DNA of 45,547 bases. Origin: Bacteroidota bacterium (lineage in GTDB: Bacteria > Bacteroidota > Bacteroidia > Chitinophagales > Chitinophagaceae). Positions within the stretch are counted from its first letter, which is position 1; the number at the start of each line of letters is the position of its first letter. The stretch covers positions 1 through 45,547 of the forward strand of contig JAFDXG010000042.1 in assembly GCA_018268105.1 (NCBI GenBank), given 5' to 3'. The position numbers and the translations under genes are program-made. Below, in pieces: positions 17,794 to 26,957 of the stretch. The notes beneath the pieces were generated by a model, which saw only the letters and a program-made list of their open reading frames with translations, ran no database searches and was not told the DNA's origin.

Positions 17794-18588
17794 ATGAAGT
17801 ATTCTGTTATATATTTTCTTATGACGATTATAGGTTTTACTTCCTGTGAAAAAATAATTGACCTGCCATTGGATGTTGCACCCAAAAAATACATGGTAGA
17901 AGCTACTATTACAGATGGCAAGGGTGGCTGCAGGGTATTGATTTCTCAAACAAAAAATTTTGATGAAGACAATAGTTTTAACGGAATAAGCGGCGCCGGA
18001 GTAAGTTTGGCAGATGATAATAATAATATCATAACCCTTCCTGAAGTAGCGCCTGGTATTTATACAGATAGTTCAATAACAGGTACACCAGGCAAAACTT
18101 ATAGCCTGCATGTGAATATCAATGGGGTAAGTTTTAATGCATCGTCTAAAATGCCGGTAAAAGTTACATTGGATTCGTTGTATATAACTGAGGACAATAT
18201 TTTCGGACAAGTACGTAAAACCCCGAACATTAACTATACAGACCCGAAGGGAAGGGGCAACAATTACCGGTTTGTATTGTATGTAAACGGTGTAAAAAGG
18301 AATAATATCTATATTGTTAATGATGATTATTCGGATGGCAATTTTTCTTCTATAAAACTTTTTCTCTTTGGTGGTGACAACAAAAAAATTAAAAGTGGTG
18401 ACAAAGTAGGTGTAGATATGCTTTGCATTTCACCGGAAGTTTACAAATATTGGTATAGTCTTAATGCCGGTGCTACCGGAAATAACAATGCAGCCTCGCC
18501 TGCTAATCCTGTAAGCAATATAACCGGTGGCGCTCTTGGTTATTTCAGTGCTCAAACCGTTCAGACGAAACTTATTGAAGTGCCATAA
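17794..18588 (+). CDS. DUF4249 lipoprotein
   Basis: 264 residues from the ATG at 17794 (a GTG one codon earlier is possible). The lipobox ends at Cys18 (IIGFTSCEKIIDLPLD), and the opening CEKxIDLP plus an N-terminal Ig-like strand set (YMVEATITDGKGGCRVLISQ) are typical of DUF4249. These proteins always accompany CarboxypepD_reg/TonB receptors and are presumed to be surface partners that help capture the substrate, as SusD does for SusC. It is co-transcribed with the receptor. The exact ligand is unknown. Confidence 0.85.
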   Translation: MKYSVIYFLMTIIGFTSCEKIIDLPLDVAPKKYMVEATITDGKGGCRVLISQTKNFDEDNSFNGISGAGVSLADDNNNIITLPEVAPGIYTDSSITGTPGKTYSLHVNINGVSFNASSKMPVKVTLDSLYITEDNIFGQVRKTPNINYTDPKGRGNNYRFVLYVNGVKRNNIYIVNDDYSDGNFSSIKLFLFGGDNKKIKSGDKVGVDMLCISPEVYKYWYSLNAGATGNNNAASPANPVSNITGGALGYFSAQTVQTKLIEVP

Positions 18589-18690
18589 TTATTTAAAGTA
18601 TATTAATGCAACGATGCTTCAAAAAATGTTGCCATAGTTAATTGCATAAGTCTGTTTTCTTGATGAAAGGCAAAAAAAGATGATGGAAAC

Positions 18691-18721
18691 TTTGGTAACG
18701 AAAAAAGTTTCCGTAGTTTTG
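18691..18721 (+). promoter_or_regulatory. Consensus promoter of the efflux operon
   Basis: TTTG (18691-18694), exactly 19 bases, then TAGTTTTG (18714-18721): a full match to the Bacteroidota housekeeping promoter. Transcription would begin near 18728, about 11 bases before the ATG at 18739, so the GTG at 18721 cannot be the start. The operon's own regulator probably binds here. Confidence 0.8.
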
Positions 18722-18738
18722 TGCCGATTTTGAAGATT

Positions 18739-19359
18739 ATGGAGATACAGGAAAGAATAGCGCTGAAAGCGCATGAATTGTTCTTAAAATATGGGATACG
18801 CAGTGTGAGCATGGATGAAATTGCCACTCAGCTCGGGATCAGCAAAAAAACAATTTACCAGTTTTATGCAGACAAAGATGCCCTGGTAGACAGTGTGATA
18901 GATATTGTGGTGAACGAAAATGCATCAGAGTGCTGTATGCAGAAGGAAACCAGTGATAACCCGGTACAAGAAATTTTTGTGGCTATGGAAATGGTGCGGG
19001 ATATGCTCAGGACAATGAACCCCATTATTGTTTACGATCTGGAAAAATATCATCCTGCCGCGCATAAAAAGCTCAATGATCACAAGAACAAATTTCTGTA
19101 CCGGCAGATTACAGAAAACCTTGAAAAAGGTATAGCAATGCAGCTATATCGCCCGGATATTAATATAGAAATTATTGCAAAATTCAGGCTAGCCTCTGTA
19201 TTTCTACTGTTCAGCCCCGATATATTCCCTCCCGGAAGACATGATCTAAGTACAGTAATGGAAGAAGTTACTATACATTTTTTGTATGGTATTGCTACTC
19301 CCAAAGGACAAAAACTAATTCTGAAATATCAACAACAAAGACAAAAAGGACAAATATGA
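18739..19359 (+). CDS. TetR/AcrR-family transcriptional regulator of the efflux operon
   Basis: 206 residues from the ATG at 18739, fixed by the promoter just upstream. Residues 1-60 form the TetR helix-turn-helix: IALKAHELFLKYGIRSVSMD, EIATQLGISKKTIYQFYADK. The remaining helices form the ligand-binding and dimer domain, which is not conserved enough to identify an inducer; it contains an unusual Cys-Cys pair (ECCMQ, about residues 61-64). It is the first gene of the operon and its stop overlaps the tolC-like start by four bases (ATGA). Autorepression released by a pump substrate is the likely logic. Confidence 0.9.
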   Translation: MEIQERIALKAHELFLKYGIRSVSMDEIATQLGISKKTIYQFYADKDALVDSVIDIVVNENASECCMQKETSDNPVQEIFVAMEMVRDMLRTMNPIIVYDLEKYHPAAHKKLNDHKNKFLYRQITENLEKGIAMQLYRPDINIEIIAKFRLASVFLLFSPDIFPPGRHDLSTVMEEVTIHFLYGIATPKGQKLILKYQQQRQKGQI

Positions 19360-20720
19360 ATTTGAAAGAATGGACTTTAACAAAGTGGGTATTCCTGCTG
19401 AGTGCGGTACTGTGTGCCAATGGAGGATATGCCCAACAGGATACATTAATACATCAGCATTCATTTTCGCTGCAGCAGGCACTCGACTATGCAAAACAAC
19501 ATAATGTGCAGGTGAAAAATGCCTTGCTGGATATACAGGTACAACAGCAGGTAAACCGTGAAGTTACGGGGAGGGCTTATCCACAGCTCAATGCAAGTGG
19601 CTCACTGGTGTATAATGCAAAGTTACCCGTTAGCCTTGTCCCCGCAGAATTTTTTGGCGGACAACCAGGTACCTTCCAAAAACTTGAATTTGGAGTAAAG
19701 TGGGGTTCTACAGGGGGAGTCTCTCTTAACCAGATATTATTTGACGGACAGGTGTTTGTGGGATTACAGGCGAGAGAAACACTGATAAAGTTTTCGGAGA
19801 AGCAGGCCGAAATAACTGAGGAAACTATTCGTGCCAATATAGCTAAAGTATATTATCAACTGGTAGCAAGTAAAACTCAGATCAGCCTGATTGATGCAAA
19901 TATCGCCTTGTTGGAGAAGTTGCAGCATGATACTAAAGTAATGTATGAAAATGGCTTTGCAGAGCAGTTAGACATGGATAAAATTTCAGTTCAGCTGGCA
20001 AACCTTCATACCGAAAAAGAAACTGCATTGAACCAGATTCGAAATGGGTACCTGGGGTTGAAAGTATTAATGGGCATGCCTGTAAAAGATGAACTTGAGC
20101 TGACTGATGAAATAACTGACGATAAAGTAAAAGAAGGATTATTGGATGTGGGCAATTTTGATTATCAGCAACGCAGGGATTTTCAATATGCAAACCTTGG
20201 TGTTAAACTTGGTGAGTATGATTTGAAACGATATCGTTTGGCAAAACTTCCGACTTTATCAATTAACGGATATTACAATAAGAATGCCCAGCGCAGCACT
20301 TTTGATTTCTTAAGCGGTCATGGGGATTGGTTTGGTATCTCAGCTTTTACCCTTCAATTGCAGATACCGCTTTTCACCGGTTTTTCTGCTAATGCACGGA
20401 TAGCCCAGGCAAACCTGGCTTTGCAAAAAAGTATCAACCAGAGAGAAGCGCTTAAAATTAATATTGACAGCGAAATTGAAACAGCAAAAAATTCCTTCAT
20501 TAGTGCAATAGCCACATTGGATTATCAGAAAAAAAATATGGCCCTTGCACAAACGGTATTTGAACAGACCAAGAAAAAATTTGAAATAGGTACGGGTTCT
20601 AATACAGAAATTACCCAGGCACAGACGGATTTGAAAGGGGCTCAAACTAATTATCTCAACGCACTATACAATGCTATTATCGCCAGGATAGATTATACCA
20701 AAGCGATTGGCAAATTATAA
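19356..20720 (+). CDS. TolC-family outer membrane efflux channel
   Basis: 454 residues; the start is the ATG overlapping the regulator's stop. Signal peptide about 1-27 (LSAVLCANGGYAQ). Two OEP repeats follow, each with long amphipathic helices; FSLQQALDYAKQHNVQVKNA is the typical first-repeat opening, and TGSNTEITQAQTDLKGAQTN the typical end of the second. It forms the trimeric outer-membrane and periplasmic tunnel that joins the adaptor and pump encoded next. There is no lipobox Cys near the N-terminus. Confidence 0.92.
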   Translation: MNLKEWTLTKWVFLLSAVLCANGGYAQQDTLIHQHSFSLQQALDYAKQHNVQVKNALLDIQVQQQVNREVTGRAYPQLNASGSLVYNAKLPVSLVPAEFFGGQPGTFQKLEFGVKWGSTGGVSLNQILFDGQVFVGLQARETLIKFSEKQAEITEETIRANIAKVYYQLVASKTQISLIDANIALLEKLQHDTKVMYENGFAEQLDMDKISVQLANLHTEKETALNQIRNGYLGLKVLMGMPVKDELELTDEITDDKVKEGLLDVGNFDYQQRRDFQYANLGVKLGEYDLKRYRLAKLPTLSINGYYNKNAQRSTFDFLSGHGDWFGISAFTLQLQIPLFTGFSANARIAQANLALQKSINQREALKINIDSEIETAKNSFISAIATLDYQKKNMALAQTVFEQTKKKFEIGTGSNTEITQAQTDLKGAQTNYLNALYNAIIARIDYTKAIGKL

Positions 20721-20768
20721 CCAATTATTATCTGTAAAAAAATTTGAATGACTTATAAATACTGGAAT

Positions 20769-21932
20769 ATGCAAAACTTATTAAAGACTGCTGCTGTAAT
20801 TACCACTTTAGCCATACTGGCAGCGTGCGGTGCAAAATCTTCCTCAGAAGGGGGAAATAAATCTATAGCAGGAAAAAAAATTCAGTTAGAGAAGTTGAAA
20901 ACACAGCAAAGAGAGATCAATGATAAAGTAAGCGCACTGGAAGAAGAGCTTATTAAACTTGACCCTTCTTTAAAAAAGGAAAACAAAAAACTGGTTGCAG
21001 TCAGTTCGCTGGTGCCCGGCAGCTTTACCCATTATATTGACCTGCAGGGTCGGGTTGATGCAAATAATATTGCGTACGTAGCTCCGCGGGGTCCGGGTGG
21101 TCTTGTTAAAGCGGTGTATGTAAAGCAGGGCCAATCTGTAAACAAAGGGCAACTGCTGTTAAAGCTTGATGATGCCATTTTGCAAAGACAAATTGACCAG
21201 CTAAATACACAACTCGCTTATGCAAAGGATCTTTTGCAAAGGCAGCAGAATCTTTGGGATCAAAAGATAGGAACGGAAGTACAACTGCTTACCGCAAAGA
21301 ATAATGTAGCCAATATTGAAAAGCAACTGGCAACAGCTAAAGAACAACTTTCGTTTTCGAATGTATATGCAGAAATAGGCGGAGTAGCTGAAACCGTGAA
21401 TATAAAAGTAGGGGAGACATTTACCGGAGGACCGCAGATCCGTATTGTTAATACAAATGATTTGAAACTGATTACTCAAGTGCCGGAAAATTATATGGAA
21501 GTTGTAGGTGTTGGTTCTCCACTGGTGATATCCCTGCCTGAAACCAATAACAAAACCATTAATACAAAAATAACCGTAGCAGGCAAACTCATTGATCCCA
21601 ACAGCAGGTCCTTCTATATTGAAGCAAAACTCCCCGTGGATAAATCATTACGCCCAAATCAGATTGCTCTGGTGAAGATACAGGACTATACAGCAAAGAA
21701 TGTAATCTCAGTACCTGTAATTACCCTTCAGAATGATGATAAAGGGAAATTTGTGATGGCAGCAGTTCCGGAAGACGGAAAGCTGGTGGCAAAGAAAAAA
21801 CCTGTTGTTATCGGAAAATTGTATGGTGAAAATGCAGAAATATTGGAAGGGTTAAAATCCGGTGATCAGATTATTACTGATGGTTTTCAGGGGCTATATG
21901 ACGGGCAGGCAATTACTACTTCTGTACAATAA
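20769..21932 (+). CDS. RND efflux periplasmic adaptor (membrane fusion protein), lipidated
   Basis: 387 residues from the ATG at 20769; a 7-codon upstream extension lacks the signal. Lipobox LAAC with Cys20. The order is: coiled-coil region at 35-65 and again at about 140-195 (QLNTQLAYAKDLLQRQQNLW), the split lipoyl motif (GLVKAVYVKQGQSVNKGQLL) and beta-barrel domain (LDPN-like LIDPNSRSFYIEAKL). It bridges the inner-membrane pump and the TolC-like channel. An extra N-terminal coiled coil before the first barrel strand is seen in Bacteroidota adaptors. Third gene of the operon. Confidence 0.92.
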   Translation: MQNLLKTAAVITTLAILAACGAKSSSEGGNKSIAGKKIQLEKLKTQQREINDKVSALEEELIKLDPSLKKENKKLVAVSSLVPGSFTHYIDLQGRVDANNIAYVAPRGPGGLVKAVYVKQGQSVNKGQLLLKLDDAILQRQIDQLNTQLAYAKDLLQRQQNLWDQKIGTEVQLLTAKNNVANIEKQLATAKEQLSFSNVYAEIGGVAETVNIKVGETFTGGPQIRIVNTNDLKLITQVPENYMEVVGVGSPLVISLPETNNKTINTKITVAGKLIDPNSRSFYIEAKLPVDKSLRPNQIALVKIQDYTAKNVISVPVITLQNDDKGKFVMAAVPEDGKLVAKKKPVVIGKLYGENAEILEGLKSGDQIITDGFQGLYDGQAITTSVQ

Positions 21933-21988
21933 GGATGGAGATATTTGTGAGATGACAATTTTATGATGATATACAACAATACTTTTTT

Positions 21989-24900
21989 ATGAGTGTTTTA
22001 GAAAATTTGACTGGAAAATTTAAACAATTCGGACCAACTACCTGGAGTATAAAGAATAAGACTTCTATTTACCTGATGATTGTTTTTGTGAGTATTATGG
22101 GTATTGTGCAGTTTGCTACATTGCCAAAAGAACAGTTTCCGGATATAGTTATACCCACTGTATATATTCAAACGGTATATGTAGGTAATTCTCCCAGGGA
22201 TATTGAAAACCTGGTAACTCAGCCTATTGAAAAACAAATCAAAGGTATCACCGGGGTAAAAATTCAAAAGACAACAAGTACATCTGTGCAGGACTTTTCT
22301 GCAATAGTGGTGGAGTTTGATGCCAATGTAAATATAGATGTGGCAGTACAGAAAGTGAAAGATGCGGTTGACAAGGCAAAAAAAGACCTGCCTACAGACC
22401 TTACACAGGAGCCAACAGTTGTAGAAGTAAGTCTCTCAGAAATTCCTATCATGTATGTAAACATCAGCGGTGATTATGATAACACGAAGCTGAAGAAGTA
22501 TGCAGATGACATGCAGGATAAGCTGGAAGAATTATCACAAATTACCCGGGTAGATATTGTAGGTGCTCCTGAACGCGAATTCCAGATCAATGTGGACAAC
22601 TACCGTATGCGCAGTGCAAACATCACTTTTGATGATATTGCCAATGCTGTAGCCCGAGAGAATATGGATATCACCGGTGGATTACTTGAAGTAGGTCATA
22701 CTAAAAGAACGCTACAGCTAAAAGGTCAGTTTCATTCTGCAGGCGATATAGAAAAAGTGGTAGTAAGGAGCCCGACAGGAGCGTCTATTTACTTAAAAGA
22801 TATTGCAAATATTAAAGACACCACCAAAGAAAGGGAAAGTTATGCCCGCCTTGACGGCAGAAATGTAATCACCCTGAATATTATTAAACGTTCAGGTGAA
22901 AACCTCATTGAAACCGCTGAGAATGTAAAGAAAGTAGTTGCTGAAATGCAGCAGTCAGAATTTCCTAAAGATCTTTCCGTAGTTATTACCGGTGACCAGA
23001 GTAAGAATGCAAAACATTCATTTGATGAATTAGTGAACTCCATTGTTATTGGATTTATTCTGGTATTGGTGATTCTGATGTTTTTCATGGGAGTAACCAA
23101 TGCATTCTTTGTGGCTTTGTCGGTACCGTTGAGCATGTTTGTTGCCTTCCAGTTTTTACCGTTGGCAGATATCATTGTCGGTGCAAATGTTACCCTCAAT
23201 TTCATGGTACTATTTGCCTTGTTGTTCGGGCTTGGTATTATAGTGGATGATGCTATAGTTGTTATTGAAAATACACACCGGATATTTACTCAGGCCAGGG
23301 GGAAGCTCAGTTCTGAAAAATCCGCTATCATGGCTGCGGGAGAAATTTTCGTCCCCGTTCTTTCGGGAACGCTTACCACACTGGCGCCATTCTTTCCGCT
23401 ATTATTTTGGCCGGGCATCATAGGTAAGTTTATGATCTACCTGCCGGTAATGCTGATCTTCACACTTACTGCTTCGTTGATTGTGGCGTTCATCATGAAC
23501 CCTGTGTTTGCAGTAGATTTCATGAATCATCCCGAAGGAGAAGGTAAGATACGCAAATCGGCAATTTTCAAAAAACCTGCTTTCTGGGTTGTTGTTGCAG
23601 CCGGTATAGTATTAGACATTAGCGGAGCAACCTTTCTTGGTAATATCATTCTGCTCCTTATGATATTGATTGTGCTTAACCGGTATTTCATCAACGATAT
23701 TATACATGCGTTTCAAAACAGGATGCTGCCCTGGATCATGGGGCATTATGAAGCTTTGCTGAAATGGTCGCTAAAAGGGTGGCGGCCAGTGCATCTGCTA
23801 CTTGGCACTATAGGACTACTTGTTATTAGTTTCATGATATTCGGAGCTTCCGTCAGCAGCCAGCGTGTGCCTATTGTGTTTTTCCCCAAAGCTGATCCCA
23901 ATTTTATTTATGTGTACCTGAAACTTCCGGTAGGTTCCGCTGTAGAGTATACCGATTCTATTACGAGGGTTCTTGAAGGGCGTGTAAATAAAGTACTTGA
24001 TATGGATAACGGAAAAAAGAACCCGATTGTAGAAAGTGTGATTTCGAATGTAGCGGTAGGCGCCAGCGATCCATCAAGCGGTGACCGCAGTACAAGGCCA
24101 GAATTGGGACGGGTACAGGTTTCTTTTGTGGAATTTGAAAAAAGACACGGCAGGTCAACTGCATTAATACTTGACTCTATACGATCTGCCATAAAGGGTA
24201 TACCAGGCGCAGAAATATCAGTTGATCAGGAATCTAGCGGTCCTCCAACCGATCCTCCTATCAATATAGAAATTGCCAGTGAAGACTTTGACAAACTCAT
24301 CAAAACAGGTGTAGGGTTGAAGAATTATTTAGATTCTATACAAGTGCCGGGTGTGGAAGAGCTGAAAATGGATGTTGATCTTACCAATCCCGAAATTAGC
24401 CTTACCGTCAATCGCCAGCGGGCCCTCATCGAAGGGGTTTCGTCGGCACAAATCGGTCAGGAAATACGTACAGCATTGTTCGGACGTGAAGTATCCAAAA
24501 TAAAAGATGGTGAAGATGAATACAAAATACAATTGCGTAACAATGAGTCACAACGCAAAAGCCTTCCTGATCTGTTGAACATGAATATTACTTTTCGTGA
24601 TATGGCCAGTGGCGGAGCTATTAAGAACGTGCCTATAAGTTCTTTGGTAACGGTAGACTATACCAGTACGTTGGGTAGTGTAAAAAGGAAGGATCAAAAA
24701 CGGGTGATTACATTGCGATCCAATGTACTGACCTCGCAGGGGTACACACCAACTGCAGTAAATGCACAGATCAAAAATTATATTGATGCTTTCCCCGGGA
24801 TAGCACAGGGTGTAACAATAAAACAAACCGGCGAGGGAGAACAACAGGCTGAAACGGGTGCTTTTCTTGCTAAAGCATTGGTCATCGCTCTGATGCTGAT

Positions 24901-25591
24901 TCTTTTCATCCTTGTATTGCAATTCAATTCGGTAAGTAAGCCGGTGATTATTTTAACAGAAATCATCTTCAGTATTATCGGTGTACTGCTCGGCTTTAGT
25001 ATTACAGGTATGGAAGTTTCAGTAGCCTTTACAGGATTGGGAATAGTAGGGCTTGCAGGTATTGTAGTGAAGAACGGGATACTTGTCATTGAGTTTGCTG
25101 ATGAATTAAGAAGCAGAGGTTTGAAAACACGTGATGCGGTAATTGAAGCCGGCAAAACGCGTATCATACCGGTATTGCTTACTGCATTGGCAGCGATATT
25201 TGGTTTGATTCCGCTTGCAGTGGGCTTTAATATAGATTTTGTGGGACTGTTTTCTTCACTCGATCCGCATATCTTCTTTGGTGGAGATAGCGCCCGTTTC
25301 TGGAAACCACTGGCATGGACGATCATTTTCGGGCTGATTTTTGCCTTCTTTATGACATTGTTCATTGTACCAAGCATGTACCTGATAGCGGAAAGATTGA
25401 AACGCCCTATGCGACGTCATTTTGGCGGTAAATGGGTATCAATGATGGGCATTCCGCCATTGACAATAATCTTTCTGATATTAATGCTACCCTATTCGAT
25501 GATACGTCATTTTATTGATAATGCAAGACGCAGAAAAAAACTGGCAGGCGTAACTACTGTAAATAAGAAATGGATTAAGAGTTGGTTTTAA
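21989..25591 (+). CDS. RND multidrug efflux permease (AcrB/HAE1-like)
   Basis: 1200 residues, longer than AcrB (about 1049). Proton-relay residues are present: Asp420-Asp421 in TM4 (GLGIIVDDAIVVIEN) and Lys1028 in TM10 (GLAGIVVKNGILVIEF). Two porter/docking domains lie between TM1-2 and TM7-8. The extra length comes from an insert at about 527-575 with hydrophobic segments (FWVVVAAGIVLDIS, NIILLLMILIVLNRYF) between TM6 and TM7, a loop near 1085-1110, and an additional C-terminal hydrophobic segment at about 1154-1175. It would pump toxic compounds or lipids out of the envelope, driven by the proton gradient. Last gene of the operon, followed by a strong terminator. Confidence 0.93.
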   Translation: MSVLENLTGKFKQFGPTTWSIKNKTSIYLMIVFVSIMGIVQFATLPKEQFPDIVIPTVYIQTVYVGNSPRDIENLVTQPIEKQIKGITGVKIQKTTSTSVQDFSAIVVEFDANVNIDVAVQKVKDAVDKAKKDLPTDLTQEPTVVEVSLSEIPIMYVNISGDYDNTKLKKYADDMQDKLEELSQITRVDIVGAPEREFQINVDNYRMRSANITFDDIANAVARENMDITGGLLEVGHTKRTLQLKGQFHSAGDIEKVVVRSPTGASIYLKDIANIKDTTKERESYARLDGRNVITLNIIKRSGENLIETAENVKKVVAEMQQSEFPKDLSVVITGDQSKNAKHSFDELVNSIVIGFILVLVILMFFMGVTNAFFVALSVPLSMFVAFQFLPLADIIVGANVTLNFMVLFALLFGLGIIVDDAIVVIENTHRIFTQARGKLSSEKSAIMAAGEIFVPVLSGTLTTLAPFFPLLFWPGIIGKFMIYLPVMLIFTLTASLIVAFIMNPVFAVDFMNHPEGEGKIRKSAIFKKPAFWVVVAAGIVLDISGATFLGNIILLLMILIVLNRYFINDIIHAFQNRMLPWIMGHYEALLKWSLKGWRPVHLLLGTIGLLVISFMIFGASVSSQRVPIVFFPKADPNFIYVYLKLPVGSAVEYTDSITRVLEGRVNKVLDMDNGKKNPIVESVISNVAVGASDPSSGDRSTRPELGRVQVSFVEFEKRHGRSTALILDSIRSAIKGIPGAEISVDQESSGPPTDPPINIEIASEDFDKLIKTGVGLKNYLDSIQVPGVEELKMDVDLTNPEISLTVNRQRALIEGVSSAQIGQEIRTALFGREVSKIKDGEDEYKIQLRNNESQRKSLPDLLNMNITFRDMASGGAIKNVPISSLVTVDYTSTLGSVKRKDQKRVITLRSNVLTSQGYTPTAVNAQIKNYIDAFPGIAQGVTIKQTGEGEQQAETGAFLAKALVIALMLILFILVLQFNSVSKPVIILTEIIFSIIGVLLGFSITGMEVSVAFTGLGIVGLAGIVVKNGILVIEFADELRSRGLKTRDAVIEAGKTRIIPVLLTALAAIFGLIPLAVGFNIDFVGLFSSLDPHIFFGGDSARFWKPLAWTIIFGLIFAFFMTLFIVPSMYLIAERLKRPMRRHFGGKWVSMMGIPPLTIIFLILMLPYSMIRHFIDNARRRKKLAGVTTVNKKWIKSWF

Positions 25592-25614
25592 ATATCTGAG
25601 ACAGGTTTTGTAAA

Positions 25615-25643
25615 ATACCCCGGCAATTGCCGGGGTATAATTT
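25615..25643. terminator. Bidirectional intrinsic terminator
   Basis: A perfect 24-base palindrome (25615-25638, ATACCCCGGCAA mirrored) followed by AATTTT on the plus strand and preceded by TTTTGTAAA-type sequence. It separates the efflux operon from the converging response-regulator gene and can serve both. Confidence 0.85.
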
Positions 25644-25676
25644 TAAGTAGGTTTCCAATTTATATCAATTGCAAAA

Positions 25677-26381
25677 TCATGCCTCTGCATTAACGACAAG
25701 CCTGAAGCCGTTGCCATGGATATTCACAATTTCGATATTCGAATCTTCTTTAAGATATTTTCTCAATTTGGCTATATATACGTCCATGCTCCTGCCATTG
25801 AAATATGTATCGCTGCCCCAAATTCTTTTTAAGGCAATTTCACGGGGAAGCAAATCATTTTTGTATTCTGCCAGCATACGCAGCAGTTCATTTTCTTTGG
25901 GCGATAGTGTTTGAGTTTTCCCGCCAATACTTAATTCCCTCAGTTTTGGATTAAAATGATAATTGCCAAGATCAAATTCTATATTTGCCGCATCTTTACT
26001 CAGATCATCATTACGCTTAAGTATAGCTTTTATTTTCAGCAACAATACTTCGCTGTCAAAAGGTTTGGTAATATAATCATCGGCGCCAAGTTTATATCCC
26101 TGGATAATATCCTCTTTCATGGTTTTTGCGGAAAGAAAAAACAGGGGAATTTCGGGATTAATATCCCTGATTTCCTCACCAAGCTTAAATCCATCCATAT
26201 TGGGCATCATCACATCAAGCAGGCAGAGTTCAAATTTTTCTCTCTGAAAAGCGGCTAATCCAAGACGTCCGTCCCGTTCAAGTGTAACATCATAGTCATT
26301 CAACTCAAGATAGTTTTTCAATACCAGCCCCAGGTTCTGATCATCTTCACATAATAATATTTTGTGCTTTTGTGCTTCCAT
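25677..26381 (-). CDS. OmpR/PhoB-family response regulator (orphan)
   Basis: 234 residues. The receiver domain (1-120) has the acidic pair in LLCEDDQNLG, phosphorylation site Asp56 (LLDVMMPNMDG), switch Ser in FFLSAKTM and Lys in DDYITKPFD. A winged-helix DNA-binding domain follows (about 140-230: LSPKENELLRMLAEYKNDLL, RSMDVYIAKLRKYL). It is RprY-like in pattern. No histidine kinase lies beside it, so the cognate kinase is elsewhere; this arrangement is common in Bacteroidota. The gene is monocistronic and converges on the efflux operon, but nothing in the sequence ties them together. Confidence 0.92.
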   Translation of the reverse strand: MEAQKHKILLCEDDQNLGLVLKNYLELNDYDVTLERDGRLGLAAFQREKFELCLLDVMMPNMDGFKLGEEIRDINPEIPLFFLSAKTMKEDIIQGYKLGADDYITKPFDSEVLLLKIKAILKRNDDLSKDAANIEFDLGNYHFNPKLRELSIGGKTQTLSPKENELLRMLAEYKNDLLPREIALKRIWGSDTYFNGRSMDVYIAKLRKYLKEDSNIEIVNIHGNGFRLVVNAEA

Positions 26382-26511
26382 AATTCAAATATTTAGTTGA
26401 CAAATAAATGTAATTCATTTCCGCTTTGTAAGATAATGCAAATAATTTTTTGTTAAACCTCTTTTGTGTAGCTATTCTTCCTGTGTAAAAATCTTTGGTG
26501 CAAAGAATTAT

Positions 26512-26519
26512 TATTTTTG
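26512..26519 (+). promoter_or_regulatory. Promoter -7 element of the GroES-like gene
   Basis: TATTTTTG matches TAnnTTTG and lies ten bases before the ATG at 26530, a spacing seen at obgE and the efflux operon here. The -33 element is not clear. Confidence 0.4.
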
Positions 26520-26529
26520 CAAGAAAAAT

Positions 26530-26901
26530 ATGCATCTTACTCCGGACAACAGATTTAAAAAATTAATTGTAATCGGCGACAGGATATTGATCAAGCCTTT
26601 ACAGGGCAATGAGCGTACAGCCAGTGGCTTATATCTGCCTCCTGGAGTGCAGGAAAAAGAAAAAGTGCAACAGGGATATGTAATAAAACATGGCCCGGGT
26701 TATGCCATTCCTATGCCGGTAGAGACCGAAACCTGGAAAGCGGAAGAGGAACAGGTTAAATATATACCGCTGCAGGCAAAAGAAGGAGATCTTGCAATTT
26801 TTCTGCTGAGTGGAGCTACTGAAGTAATGTACGAAAACGAAAAATATTTTATCGTTCCTCAGAGCGCTATTCTAATGCTGGAAAGAGAAGAAGAATTATG
26901 A
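26530..26901 (+). CDS. GroES/Cpn10-like co-chaperonin domain protein
   Basis: 123 residues from the ATG at 26530, placed just after the -7 element; the in-frame codons upstream to 26464 are judged untranslated. The chain reads as a divergent GroES fold: VIGDRILIKPLQGNERTASG, then LYLPPGVQEKEKVQQGYVI, and finally the beta-dome exit YENEKYFIVPQSAILMLERE. An insertion (about 60-85, VETETWKAEEEQVKY) separates the strands. It is not the main groES, which normally sits with groEL; no groEL is present here. It may be an alternative co-chaperonin or a stand-alone cap. The gene precedes the HerA-like ATPase by 56 bases. Confidence 0.75.
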   Translation: MHLTPDNRFKKLIVIGDRILIKPLQGNERTASGLYLPPGVQEKEKVQQGYVIKHGPGYAIPMPVETETWKAEEEQVKYIPLQAKEGDLAIFLLSGATEVMYENEKYFIVPQSAILMLEREEEL

Positions 26902-26957
26902 GATGGATTTCCCTGAGTTCGCTCAATCCCCTAACTTTCCTCAAAAATTAAACTATC

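Noticed and set aside
24778..25377. 199-codon minus-strand ORF inside the RND permease
   Set aside because: Antisense shadow; low-complexity Ser/Ile/Pro composition and the conserved pump sequence is on the other strand.
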